This document shows positions 49,701 to 61,855 of a stretch of 64,000 nucleotides of DNA, piece by piece; the first letter of the stretch is position 1, and the number at the start of each line of letters is the position of its first letter. The stretch is from Pratylenchus scribneri (Eukaryota > Nematoda > Chromadorea > Rhabditida > Pratylenchidae): the NCBI GenBank assembly GCA_030063045.1, contig JAQSEB010000009.1, forward strand, positions 62,001 to 126,000, written 5' to 3'. The position numbers and the translations under genes are program-made. The notes under the pieces were generated by a model. The model had not been told where the DNA came from and did no database searches. It saw only the letters and a list, made by a program, of their open reading frames with translations.

Positions 49701-52700
49701 GTTTTATGTACAATTTTTTTGACCTCCAAATGGCGTTAGATCTAGAGCCGGTGCCCGTGCAACCTTAATCTTTAGTACGAATATTCCCTTGATTTGCCTT
49801 TGTAATTTAATTATAATTTCGCTTGTTTTTATATGTTAATAATTTAATTAAATAAGTTAAAAAAAAATACCTAAATTAACAGAAAAAAGTGTGCATAGCC
49901 CGGCTCTACCACTGTTCGATTTGCTTTTGGTTGACTCGCTGGCGATTGAGGACATTTCACTGCTTTTCGCAAATTGCACTCGTTCTTTTGCCATCGCTAA
50001 TCGAGACGATTCTTTCCCATCTCCTTCATCTACTTTTCCTTCCTCGCCTTTCAACACTAAATTATGTTCCAGCGCAAATTGTTCAGGAATGGAGCCAAAA
50101 TTGAGAGAAGCCGCATAATGTTGCCGAAGTGCTTCCAAAGATTGTGATTTTGCTGAATACAAAGTTTACGAAAATATAATTAATATAATTAACAAAACTC
50201 AATTGGAGTTTAGCCGACCTTTCGCAAAGAAAAGTTTAGGCGACTTTTCGCTGCTTAAGAGATTAATGAAAATTCAGCCTAGACCCTCAACGACAACAGG
50301 CAATTGTGGCTATTTTAGACTCTCAACGCCAAAAGGCCAATGAAAATAAATGTTGAAGCTGCCTCGATGGTCATTTCAGGGTTGACAAAATTTTAAACCT
50401 AGCCCAATTTAGAGTCACTTCGTTCCTCAAGAGTATGCTTGGCCTAGCCTAATCCTAATAATGCTTAGGATTGGGTCCATATAAAGATGATCATAGTAGC
50501 GTGGTCAAGATGGTGAATATTTTGGTACTTTTATCGTTAGTATCCCATTTTTGGGAAAGTGCTTGGACCCCTTTTGGTTTGTCATATTTTGGGTTAGGCT
50601 CAATCAGGGTTGGGTTAGGATTAGGATGGATAGTATCATCTTACGTGTATCCTAAACCCAACCCTAAAACCAAAGGGGGGGAGGGGGACCAAACACTCCC
50701 AAAAAAGGGATACCAACGATAAAAGTACCAATATTTTTAAATCTAAAATCTTAGATCATTTAAGCACATTTTCTATGATTATTCATTTAATTAATAATTT
50801 CTTATGAATTTTGCATAAAGTGAGAAAGTAGTCTAAACTTTCCATTGGTCGCCTAAAATTGAGAAGGGTCACTTAAATAGCAATAAGGTGCCTAAACGGA
50901 TAAAAGTCGTTAAAGAGGGAAAGATCGGCTAAATTACAATTGAGCCATTTTCAAACCTTTTGCCAAATTTTCCTCATCCGTTGCATCCAAATCGGCTTCA
51001 CCCTCATCATCGGCTGAAGATAGGGGCCTCTCATCCCCATCTTCTTCATCTTCCTCATCTTCACCCGAAGTGGCACCCGAACTTTCGGACTTTAGATTAA
51101 TAAAATTTAACAGAATTCTGAATTTGAAAAACCTTTTCTCTGACATTCTCCTCCAGCATATCCAGCTGATCAATGGGAGTATTCGGAATCAAGTTGATCT
51201 CCGGAATTGAGAGCTAAAAGGAATTTCAAAATTCATTATTTATTTTTTTATATGTAATTTTTTCTATTAAGCAGGAATTTATACTTATTGTCTTTGCATA
51301 TCGGATTTTTTATATAGAAGACCACTCTCACACAGAAGACCGTCCTCGATTTTGACTTTTGAGGTACTATATCTCTTAGCCAATGAACTTTTGATATATT
51401 GCTTTTCTTAGTTAAAGTCATTGGACTATAAAAATAACGCTATAGTTTATTCAAAAATGTCCGCAGATAACAGAGTTAGACCCTAAATTTTGCCCATTTT
51501 TGGGTCTTCGAAGCTTATTTAAGCTCATGGATTTCTAATAGAAAAATATTTAGCCATTTTGGTAAATGTTATAATGGCAAAATTAGTCAAATGTGACTTA
51601 TCCATGGTAAATGTTTGGGCTTGCCAAATGCAAATAATTTACATTGGACTTATTAAGCACATTCCTTGTTACCAAGAATTTGAATTAGATTATATTAACG
51701 CATAATAAGTAAAAGAAATGAATAAAAACCTACTCCTTGTCCACAATTCATTGTGGCCATTAATGTATTGGGCCTTTGGCTGCTACTCCCTAATTCCGTT
51801 GTGGGTGAAAAACAACCGCTTTCGCCATTCAATTCCATACAAATTGCCGTTGATGCCTTCGAATCAATTAGTAACGGTTGTTGTTCATCTGCGGATGTTG
51901 GCTCCGTACCGCCGCCAGTCATTGTGCTGCTTTCCTGCTCATAAAAATATTTCTAATATTCGGGTAAAATTTCATGAAATTAAAAGTTAAAGCTATTAAA
52001 CTCTTATAACCATAGGATCCATTTCAAGAGCCATACATCATTTAGTAAAATAGAAGAGCAAAAAATTGCCTACTTTTCCATATAAAAATTTGTATTTTTT
52101 GTTTAAAAGGTAATATTTCTGGCTATTCAGCTTTAAGAGAGAGTTGAAATGAAATATCGCAATATATTGTATATCCTCATTTCTCATTATTCCTAGTTGC
52201 CAACGGATTACAAGAAACACCAAAAGGGCTATTATTGGGAGTGGTGATGACTTCTACGAGAAATGGAACCATTATAAGAGGATTTTTAGGCTATTTGAGA
52301 TCGCTTGAACATTCCCTTGAAATTCATACACGGAAAATCTGTAAAAGTCTATCCTTTTGATATAATTCCAAAAAAAATTTTGGGCTTTCTATTTCTATTC
52401 CTTGGAAATTCTACCATTGTTTATTTCCTCTTGGATATCCCCATAAAATTTCTTATGCGGTAATATCACTTATTACTAATAAATGTTCAATTCTATTTTG
52501 GTTTAATAGAATTTATCAGTGGGAGTTCAAAATTGAAAGTGAATAACCCATCAGGTGCTAGGTCGATTCCACAATGGTGCAAATATGGGCGATTCCACAA
52601 TGGTGCAAATATAAAGTTTTTGGCTTCTAATAAATCAGAAACTGATTTTAGACCCCACAAACCTTATACCATTTTGTAGATCTCATCGAGGCGCATCGAA

Positions 52701-54918
52701 TGGTATATAACATGTTAGCTTTTGGTCCAAAATAAGAAGTTTAAAACCAAAATCTGGAAAAATGGTTTAATAACCTTTAATTTTGACCAAATCATGACAA
52801 ATTATATACCAATCGATGCGCCTTGATGAGATCTACAAAATGGTATAAGGTTTGTGGGGTCTAAAACCAGTTTCTGATTTATTAGAAGACAAAAACTTTA
52901 TATTTGCACCATTGTGGAATCGCCCATATTTGCACCATTGTGGAATCGACCCCGGACGAACCCATCAATGTCAAAGAGAAAGGAATTAAAATAAACCTCT
53001 TCTTCTTCCTCCTCTTCGCTGTTTGTACGCGGTGGACGATTGGAACAAGAAATTTTCTTGACCAGAGGGCCGCTATTTGATGATAGGCCAATTTGGTCGA
53101 TCATATCAATTGGACGAGGCGAAACGCATCGAATGCTAGAAATAGATTTTAGATAATTCACAAAATGGCAAATCAGGTACTATTTGTTTTTTCGCCTTAT
53201 TTGATAGTCATTATTTATATTTACTCTATCATATACAGTATTTCTAATTGTCTTCTCGCTTCCCCTTTATTTTACTCGCCCTCTCCCTCCAAGAGGAATG
53301 TTGAAGATTGAAAATTTTTTCTTTCGATTTAAAATAATTTCCACCTCTATTCGATACAATTAATAATTATTTACCTTGTTTGCTTAATTTTGAATTTGAT
53401 ACTTATATATGAATGTAACGAAATATCCCCTATAGAAGTGGTGCTAATGCTAACTTAGACCAAATTGGGGTAGTTTGGATATTTAGAAAAATTAAATAAT
53501 TGCGCACCAAAAAATTAATACATTAATGGCCATGGGCACAAATTCATCAAAGACAAAAACCACCACATTTGTAAATTTAAAATGTGCGCCATTCCAATAT
53601 TGAAAACAACCACAAAGAGAACAACCAGTGGACACTGGACACCACACAAAACCTGGTCGGATTTTTCTGCAACAATGTGTTTGGCAACCATTGTAACACC
53701 AGGGTAACACCCAATTGCTCATCATCCAAACAATGGATGGACAAATAGCCTGGCGTATGGGTCGGCTCCTGCAAGATATTTGAAATAAATTTTTAAGGCA
53801 TATGTCTAGATTGGGTCTTATTTTGTTGAAAAGAGAAAAATTAAAAATGCCCCTTTGGGTCATCAAGATTAAGATTTAGGATTAGGGTTATATAAGGTCA
53901 TTCAGGGTTAGGTTATCATCTAATGTAATCCCTAATGACCCTAACCCTAATCCAGATGACCCATAGAAGGACCCATCACTTTTCCTTGGGATCAAAACTA
54001 CTAGATAAGTATGCAAAGATTTTTCGAATAAACCTCAGAATTCGTCGACCCTGAAAATGTGCTCTCATGAACGCAAACATTGTTTTTGGAATAGATGACT
54101 TCGCCGTTTCGACCGAGAAAAAAGCTGCTGCCACCTGAATTTGAACATAGTGATAGCATTTTTATAAATGAATTTCTTAGATGTTTAAACAATTTTTAAC
54201 TATTGTTTTATTATCAGTCACTCTCAAAATTATGTAGATTTTCGGGCTTTGTTCACATACCAATAGGTAATATATTGGTTTATATTTTGGTAGAATAAGT
54301 TAGAGCGAAATAGGACATTTGGTGAATTCTATATTTATTGTTCGGATAAATCGATCATTCTTTTGGCCATAACTCAAGAAGAAGCGAATATTCACGGAAA
54401 TGCTGCAATATATTATTCCAAAGTCTTTTACTCACTTTACAAAATAGCCTAAATAATTTGTGGCTTTTCCTCCAAAAATTTGACTCTAATTCGAAGAAAT
54501 ATAATTTGCCTTTAGAGTTCGAATCGAAATCATAAAATCAAAAGAGGCAATATGGTAGATAGGTCACACTTTAGATTTCAAATATTAATACATTGCTTTC
54601 CCTAAATGGTAGCTTTCTTGTTGAGCTAGGGTCAAGAATTTGTAGGAATCCGAATAGCCAGTATCCAAATATCCAAAATTTTTTGTTGGGAAAATTTTCA
54701 AATAAATTCTTATGGTAAGTTTTAATTTTTCAGATCTTTTAAGTATTTATTAATAGGGATTCTTCTTTGTTGATATAAAATAAATGAAGTCAAAAGAGTT
54801 AAAAACATTCAAAATCCCCAAAAGTCTTTTCGACAATCCCAGCAGAAGAGAAACCTGTTCGCAAATTTGAAATTGCCCCTTGCGCCTTCCTCAACAAATC
54901 ATTGAACCGACTGGACAT
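43763..54918 (-). CDS. TBC1D16-type Rab GTPase-activating protein
   Basis: Accelerates GTP hydrolysis on Rab proteins, acting in endosomal traffic. Seventeen exons in transcript order: 54918-54855, 54134-54034, 53768-53653, 53135-52997, 51934-51734, 51213-51133, 51089-50957, 50152-49871, 49298-49120, 48527-48354, 47634-47413, 46948-46878, 46733-46682, 46636-46457, 46262-46143, 44776-44609, 43945-43763; 2466 nt, 821 aa. Seen: EVIYSKNNVCVH near the start, acidic Ser-rich middle, MRVFYSDPERTSGQLVIAS and YKIFHFHHAGLDKL, then the TBC domain from DPSLRKEVWPFLLR. The arginine finger VVRTDR and glutamine finger NYIQGMSDLLAP are both intact. The C-terminal end CPFANISEI retains part of the vertebrate tail. 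Similarity in order and motifs makes this an orthologue of TBC1D16. Confidence 0.93.
44880..45980. repeat. Long degenerate tandem array in Rab-GAP intron 15
   Basis: About thirty imperfect units built on GGATTGCCTTTTGGCACTTT with spacing near 30-40 bp and frequent AACTAGAGAAGAT inserts. It fills most of the intron between exons 46143 and 44776. Confidence 0.85.
47695..47905. repeat. Foldback element, telomere-like core family, copy 2
   Basis: Arms ACTTATACGTTTTAAGTCCG and CGGACTTAACCGTATAAGT. The interior has TTTTAGGGTTTGGGTTAAGG and CCTTAACCCAACCCTG. Lies in Rab-GAP intron 10. Confidence 0.85.
47980..48353. repeat. Foldback element, GACACTTGCGGAC family, copy 3
   Basis: Ends GGTCATCGGACCCGACACCT and GTGTCGGGTTCGCAAATTTC. 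It lies in Rab-GAP intron 10 and its right end (GGTTACC) abuts the 5' splice site of that intron at 48353. Confidence 0.8.
48770..48985. repeat. Foldback element, GACGCGTCGA core family
   Basis: Arms CATCAATACGCGTCGATTGA and TCAATCGACGCGTCTTGATG, with outer ATAGAGCTC words. Lies in Rab-GAP intron 9. Confidence 0.8.
49350..49670. repeat. Tandem array of about 30-bp units in Rab-GAP intron 8
   Basis: Roughly ten degenerate units of ACCGTTAAATTTGCCTA and AGCCGTGAAATTGGCCTGA. No coding content. Confidence 0.85.
50520..50735. repeat. Foldback element, telomere-like core family, copy 3
   Basis: Arms TTGGTACTTTTATCGTTAGT and ACTAACGATAAAAGTACCAA-type complement (one mismatch), with TTTGGGTTAGG and CCTAAACCCAACCC inside. 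Lies in Rab-GAP intron 7. Confidence 0.88.
52555..52950. repeat. Long-arm foldback element, GACGCGTCGA core family
   Basis: Arms of about 150-190 bp are almost perfectly inverted: outer GTCGATTCCACAATGGTGCA (direct-repeated twice in each arm), then AATAAATCAGAAACTG, then GATCTCATCGAGGCGCATCG. The least decayed member of the family in this window. Lies in Rab-GAP intron 4. Confidence 0.93.
53835..54005. repeat. Foldback element, telomere-like core family, copy 4
   Basis: Smaller member, with CCTTTGGGTCATC against GATGACCCATAGAAGG and a GATTAGGGTTATATAAGG / CCCTAACCCTAATCC core. Lies in Rab-GAP intron 2. Confidence 0.75.
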
Positions 54919-57585
54919 TATTGTTCCTTGCTGCTAATGAATTCTTTTCTATATTTACATTTTTCGCTCCAATGAGTCGACAATGTTGTTGAAATGAAAG
55001 ATGAGAAAAAATTCGCTGAATTGGAAATTTTTTCACATTAAAAAATATTCAAAAATATTTTAGTAAATTATTTTTCAATTAGTCTAATTTTCTGATATTA
55101 ATTTTCATTATAGCCAATTTTTCATTTGCTCTATTTGGCCTTTTACTAAATTCTAAACAATGTGTTTGTCCCAATGGGCTGCCGGTCAATGGATAGCGTA
55201 AAAAATGGAACCAAAAACATTATTTAAATGTTTTGAGGACATTTTAATTATATAAATGGAAAGTGGAGATTATATATTAAAAATATTTTATAAAAAAGCT
55301 AATTAATTTTTTGTTTTTGGTCAATTAATATCTTTAAAATTTATTAATTATTCTATCAAGTTTTTTTTATGAATTTATATTTTGATAGATTCTATAAGTA
55401 AATTATTCAAAGCCAATGTCAAATTATATGGGCTTTGAATATTTTCCGCCATTTCTGAGCTATGTTTATCCATCTCTTCCGGATAGCTAAATCCCCCAAA
55501 ATCTGCCAATCAATATCCCCGGAATAATCCTTTTTTAATCATAGTGTCCTGTGCATAAAGCCAAGAGGCTTTGGCCACTCCGTGCGCTTTTCCCGGGTCA
55601 TTCTGCTAATTAGAATTGATTTTTGTGTACGGGCATGGTCGTTCTATTTCGCCTTTTTATTTCTCATTTTTCTCCACCTCTCCTTATACTTTCTGTATTC
55701 TCTGCCCTTTTATTACCTTTTTCGCGCACATTTATAGGACTAAAAGTGGAAAAAACGACGCAAAAGAAATATAAGGAATTAGATGAAAAATGACGAGAAA
55801 ATGCTAAATTTAAAAAAAATGAAAAATATATTGGCTAATTAAATTTTTTTCAATAACACCAGTTTATTTTAAGTAAATTAAAATAATCATTGTTTCATTC
55901 TTTCAATTCAATTTTTCATTACTATAAAATGCTCTCTTTCAGACAATACAATTATAGTGATAGTGAATAGACAATTGGACAATGGACATAAGGCACACCG
56001 GCTCAATAATGAGCAGAGAAAAATGGCATGAATAGGTTAAATTAAAATGAAACATAATCGACACAAATAAAACTTTGCTGGAAATTTTTCTTTATTTTTC
56101 TTATGAATCATCCATCATCCAATCCAATGTTCAGTTATCCGTTATTATATCTCACTTCTCCAAACTATAAAATGTTGTTTATTCATTTTTCTTTTAATTT
56201 TAAAAAACATTTTATTCCATCAAATAATAAACGCAAAGTATTGTGAACTCTTTCGAAAATTGTAAAAGTTAAACTGTTCGCATTACGGATGCAGGGAATG
56301 AGCTGAACGTGGTTTGCCGCCCCATATTTTTCTTTCTTTGTTGGATAAATGGCGCAAACTTTGCATTTTGCAAAGATGTTCGCTTTGAGTCACCTTTTTA
56401 TATATTTTTTTTTTCAATCATTTGTTTACTATTATTTAGATACTTTGAAAATAACACAAATAATGATAATTCATTGATTCAATTTGATTAAAATCTTTTT
56501 TTAAAATCTAATCCATTTGATGGAAAACCAATCGGCTGTAAATGAATATGTTTTAATTTTCTTTTTAGCATTCCTCTTTTCTATTCTCCGAAACTTTTCA
56601 TTTCAAATGTTTTAATCAAAAAAAAATATTCTAAAATATATAATAATATAAATCAGATTTTTAATTTTAATCTTTTATTCATCCCTAACCCCTTCCATTC
56701 TCTCCCTCCCTCTAATAAATTAATAAATATTGATATAAATTTAATAATTAAATAATTAGCTTTTCAGAAAAGAATCACTGGTAACAAATATAATCTCGAA
56801 AATTGAATTTAATGGCTCAACAAGAAGTAAAATGATAATAAAAAATATTAATTGCAAATTTCCCTAATTAAGACGAAATATGTAACTGTCGTGCATAGTT
56901 TAGGACCTGGTGCAAAACGCGCCTTATAGGGATGAATTGCGGAGTTACACATATGCCATTGACCGCTCACCCAGATGCACATTCAAAATCAGCAATTTTC
57001 AGTCAAAAGAATTGTATTTGCCCGGCATATATGATTAACACAGCTCTCACTGTAATATATTTCGTAAAATAATTAAATTCCAAAATTAACAATTTGTAGG
57101 TTCAAATGGCACTAGAGAAAGATGTGGTACCATCTAAAATGGAATTTATGTGAAATTATATTTGGGGAAGAGAATGGTGAAAATTTATTTCATTTTCAAT
57201 GAATTAATATTCTTTTTAGGTTTGTTGCATTTTATGTGCATTGCCAAGAATGAAGAAATTATTTTAAATTGGATTTGATAAATCTCACAATTTTTGGGAA
57301 TTTTTAATTTATCAAATTTCATCAAATTTACTACTCAAAGTCTCTGGCAATATTCTAATTATTTTTCGGTAATTTTCATTCCAAATCATTTTTATGTGCT
57401 TTTTTATAAATTGAAATTTCATTAAATTTTTGATATCTGCTCTTATTCTGCCAGCTATGCTGGTCTTCAGCCATATTTTAACCACGTATCCATAAAATAA
57501 GAAATAAGTGAAAAATTATGAGAGCTAAATATTTTAAAGATATATTCTTATGTATTCGCATTTTTGGCAATCAGATTTGGATAAT
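54919..57585. other. Long intergenic region with possible minus-strand coding islands
   Basis: Mostly AT-rich. GC-richer islands at 55375-55605, 56288-56389 and 56885-57060 have splice-like borders on the minus strand, but I could not assemble a gene from them. The first is described under findings. No known domain recognised. Confidence 0.35.
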
Positions 57586-57790
57586 TTGTATATTTTTTTA
57601 AAAAGGAAAAGTTGATTTATTTGGGTCGGGGTGTCTTTGTAAGCCCATAGAAAGATTACAAAACCATCCGATCTATTTAATCAAATTTCCACATTTTCTT
57701 CTACTCTGAAATCTGACTGAATATTCTCCGAATAAAATGGCTGTCTTCTGCTCGTTTACATTAAAGCAAATACCTTCCAAAAGTTTATCG
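57586..57790 (+). pseudogene. Orphan promoter and start of a fourth cysteine-rich gene
   Basis: The stretch matches the flank of the gene at 19095, including GAATATTCTCCGAATAAAATGG with an ATG at 57737. Homology stops a few codons later (MAVFCS), and no signal peptide or cysteine exons follow. A truncated copy. Confidence 0.7.
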
Positions 57791-58100
57791 TCTGGCAAAT
57801 GAAACGGATTTACATTTAACATTTTGGATGGATAATTATTTAATTAATCTGGAATTAAGTTTGCCTATCTGGCAAAAGAATTGCATTTTTTATGGATAAT
57901 TTTGATCATTCGTGGTTATACGGGTGATTTGGGTGGATAATTTTTTAATTGGTCTGGAATTAAGTTTGTCTATCTGGCAAATGAAAGGGATTTGCACTTT
58001 TGGATGGATAATTTTTATTGGGATGGAATTAAGTTTGCCTATCTGGCAAAATAATTTGCATTGGATGGATAATTTCGATAATCCGTGAAAGTTAATACGG
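57790..58100 (+). promoter_or_regulatory. Upstream repeat box array of cysteine-rich gene 2
   Basis: At least three copies of the TTGGATGGATAATT / GGAATTAAGTTTGCCTATCT unit. A TGCACTT word lies at 57993-57999. A motif of this type has been reported for Meloidogyne gland effector promoters (from memory, not checked). Nearly identical to 62300-62600. Confidence 0.7.
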
Positions 58101-58193
58101 GCAATCAAGGAAGAAATTGTTTGCACATTGGGAAGGCCTCCGAATTTGGTAAAATTTTTTTAATATAGGAGAAAATTTGTCGCATTTGGGGCC

Positions 58194-58201
58194 TTTATAA
58201 G
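58194..58201 (+). promoter_or_regulatory. TATA-like box (TTTATAAG)
   Basis: 96 bp before the ATG at 58290; conserved in position in all three genes. Confidence 0.5.
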
Positions 58202-58289
58202 ACCAGTGGAAATTCCACAAAACCATCATTTTCCATTGCATCCAATTAATCCAAATTCCACATTTTTATTGAATATATTTCCAAACAAA

Positions 58290-59262
58290 ATGGCTGCCTT
58301 CCTTTCGTCTAACAAAAATGCCTTCTCAATGTTCGCATTTCTCTTACTGGCCATTTTGTTGATTCAACAATCAGTTTTACAAGTGAACGGTCAAGCAACA
58401 CCGTGCAGCAGTAAAGTTCGTAAGTGTTTTAAATTTTTGACAAAAAAATCATATTTTTATTTATAATTTTTCAGCATGTCCCGGCTCCAATCAAAGGTGC
58501 CAAGATGGTCGCTGCTGCATCACATCTGGTTCACGTATGTATAATTTTAGAGAATAGCATTCCATTGTAGTTGCTTTCCCATTGCAACCATTATAATATT
58601 ATTTTGTCGAGAGATTTAAATGGTTTTGCCAAGAAAATGCATTATTTTTACTGGGGGAGATCAGTTTTTTGAATATAATTTTTTTGTGCTAGATCATAGC
58701 CACACATATAAACTTTATACCAATTTTATATAGCTTATCGAGATGCGTCGATTGATGTAAAGTTTGTTGGGTTTAAAGACCAAAATCAAAAAGTTATATA
58801 AACTAAAAACCCAAATATGGTTTAAATAGTTTAATACCTTGAATTTTGGCCAAACCCAGAAAATCTATGCATCAATCGACGCGTCTCGATGAGCCCAATA
58901 AAATGTATAAAAAAGGTTTATGGATGTTGGATCAAGCACTAAAAATTTATACTAAAAAAGTCTGATATCTCAGCAAAATAATTTAAATCTCTCGGCAAAA
59001 TATAATTTGCACCCCTTTTTTGAGATTATAATTGCAAGTGCATAATTTAATACTAACAATTTTTTAAGCAATTAATTTACATGAATAGTAGTAATATACT
59101 ATATAAAAATATTTTTTGAGAAAAGGAGGAATATTTTTAATTTTCTCATAAATTTTTTGTATTATTCAATATTTTTTTTTTGTAGAATGTTCCGCGAATA
59201 TTTTCCGCGCTTTACCGTGTTGCAAAGGATTCTGTACAGCAGGTGGGAAATGCCCTTCTTGA
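58290..59262 (+). CDS. Small secreted cysteine-rich protein 2
   Basis: Exons 58290-58419, 58475-58534, 59186-59262 (TGA), 88 codons. The start ATG at 58290 is chosen by alignment with the paralogues; an upstream in-frame ATG at 58206 lies in the 5' leader. Signal peptide around FAFLLLAILLIQQSVLQVNG. Mature part about 45 residues with ten cysteines, including RCQDGRCC and LPCCKGFC. Phase-1 introns. Secreted disulfide-rich peptide, effector candidate by analogy. Intron 2 contains a foldback element. Confidence 0.86.
58600..59003. repeat. Foldback element, GACGCGTCGA core family
   Basis: Outer arms ATTTTGTCGAGAGATTTAAA and TTTAAATCTCTCGGCAAAAT, with core TCGAGATGCGTCGATTGATG and its partner CATCAATCGACGCGTCTCGA. 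Lies within intron 2 of cysteine-rich gene 2 and is absent from gene 3. Confidence 0.88.
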
Positions 59263-59704
59263 ACGAAACAAATTTATATGTCATTGAAAATATTATGCAT
59301 CCAGAAATTAATTTTTTGAATATATTTCCATTTCTTTATTCCTATATTCTATATTGTGATTATTTCTTGGAGTTTTTTTTTTATTTGTGATTTTTACAAA
59401 AAATCCAAATTTTTTTCCTCCTAAAATTTATTCTATATTTTTATTCTTCAAATTTTTAAATTATTTTAAAAATGATAAAATGATTTCATTATGGAAAATA
59501 TTAAAACTTGTTTAAGAGTAAAAACATTGTGTTTAGGATAAATTTAAAGCTATTGTTTGAAATCAGTGTTGAGCATTTCAAAATTTGCTTGTACTCGTAC
59601 TGGTACCCCCCCCCCCCTACCTCCCTTTTCGGATGACCTCGTACTCGTACTTTCATATTACCACCCAATTTTTCCCCATGTTTTCATACTAGTACCTCAG
59701 TCTA

Positions 59705-61855
59705 GGGTTGCACCCCCGGGGACTGGGATCCCCGAAACCCCGGGGATCCCCGATCATTTTCCCCGAAAATCAACCCCGAGATGTTCCCCGAAAATTTATT
59801 CCCCGAAAATCAACCCCGAAATGTCCCCCGAAAATTTGATCCCCGTGACGGGGAATCCCCGTCCCCGTTGTCATCCCCGGACTTTTTCCGCCCCCGAAAA
59901 TGTTTTGGTACGGGAAAAAAATATTCGGTTTTTGACCATTTTTACATTAAATACAGGGTGACCCAAAAATCCGTTTCCACCTATTTTTTGTCAAAGCTCT
60001 AAAACTGATTAACATAAAAGTATGGAAATATAGTCAAAATGTGTGGAAGAGAGTAGGGAATAATATAAAATATTAACATCTTTTGTATCCACTTTCATCT
60101 TTGTGCCAGAGGCAAAAATGCTTGAGGAATTTTTCGCTTCAGGCACGCAACTCATGAGACAATATTTTGAAATAAAATTTTTTTATCTTAAATGTTACAT
60201 ACAATTGTCAAAATCACATATTATTTGCATCAAAATCTCCTCTATCTAATGGTATAATTTGTTATTCCAAATTCTACGTATTAGTGAAGATATAGGGTAA
60301 GAAGCAAAAAATCAAATTTTCGTGGATCTCGAGGTCGAAATCAACAAAAATGATAAATTCAAAAAATTTCATTTATAAATAATTAAACCTAAGACTCATA
60401 TCTATTTCCTTAATAAGAAATGGATTTTTCATTTTGACTCCAACACGGACAAATTAGGAAAGTGTTTCAAAAGTGGTTTCAGAAAAATTTTCTTGAAAAT
60501 ATCACCTTCGATAAATGTATCCCTCATAGACAAAATTTGAAATCTATGAATTTTTACTTTCTGATATTTTGTAGTTCTTGGTCTTGGCTAAAACCTCGAA
60601 TTGTTTTGAATTTTGTAAAAAATTTCTTCTTCGAGAACGAGGCAAAGATTCCGATTAGGAGGTGCGTGCCTGAAGCGAAAAATTCCTCAAGCATTTTTGC
60701 CTCTGGCACAAAGATGAAAGTGGATACAAAAGATGTTAATATTTTATATTATTCCCTACTCTCTTCCACACATTTTGACTATATTTCCATACTTTTATGT
60801 TAATCAGTTTTAGAGCTTTGACAAAAAATAGGTGGAAACGGACTTTTGGGTCACCCTGCTGTATAGATAATTTAAATGTTTTATATCGTAAATTTTGTAT
60901 TCCAACCCGAAAAAGAATTTAATAATAAAGATATAAGTAAGATATAATATTAATATTGTGCATAAAAATTATCCATAAACAAAAGGATATTTAATATTTG
61001 AATTAGGAATTTTATAATGTGCTTGATACTCTAATTTAATATGATTTTTCATGGGTCATAATATTTATTCGACTTTGAAATTTATATTAAAAATCAGTGA
61101 AAATATTCAAATAATTCAGAAAATTTTCTCCGACGGCGCCTATCGGCACCATCGGAATATTTTTTCCTTCTATTTTATTGTCAAAAATGTGCGATTTTCA
61201 GCATAAAAATTAACAAAAATTTAAAAAATTTTCTTCGGTGGCGCCTATCGGCACCACCGATTAGTAAGTAATATTTTCTATTTTGTTGATAAAGATAGAG
61301 CAGGGCCTAAAAATATCCTATTACTGTAATGCGGAGGGATCGATCAAAAAATACAATAATTTTCCCTTTCAAATTTTTCAAAAGCATACAACGGGAGCTT
61401 TTCTATCTTTTATAATTCGAATTTACTAACAATAAAAATACAAATAAAAGGAAAGATAAAATTTTAAAAAAATATCAAATTTAAAATTGTAATTGTAATC
61501 CTATTACTTAAGGTAGATTTGAAGAAATCTCATAACAAGAATGATAATTAAGCTTATAATTAGCTCCAAATTTTCGCTAGACAATTAACAAGCATGAATT
61601 AGATCGAATTTTTATTTTTTTTAACCGAGATGGAAAAAATTTTAAGCAAAATTTAGCTTTTTAAAAATTTCCTTTTAACCCCGTTTTTATCCCCGGGGCC
61701 CCGGGGATCCCCGAAATGATCCCCGTTTTATCCTCGAATCCCCGACCCCGAAAAAGTTGCCCCCGGGGTAGCCCCGAGATGTTCCCCGAAAATTTGATCC
61801 CCGAAAATTTCTCCCCGAACCCATCCCCGTCCCCGGGGGTGCAACTCTACCTCAG
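59705..61855. repeat. GC-rich terminal foldback with nested element
   Basis: Outer arms are rich in CCCCGGGGATCCCCG and GATGTTCCCCGAAAATTT words, with GGGTTGCACCCCCGGGG at the left and CCCCGGGGGTGCAACTC at the right. The interior is AT-rich and hosts a second element at 59955-60860. A CGGCGCCTATCGGCACCA word appears twice near 61133 and 61240. Confidence 0.85.
59955..60860. mobile_element. Nested terminal-inverted-repeat element
   Basis: Terminal inverted repeats of about 200 bp are almost perfect: left CAGGGTGACCCAAAAATCCG, right CGGACTTTTGGGTCACCCTG. The ends, CAGGGTG and CACCCTG, resemble Tc1/mariner-type termini, and TA flanks the left end. The interior (60150-60660) has no transposase frame, so it is a non-autonomous element. 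Confidence 0.85.
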
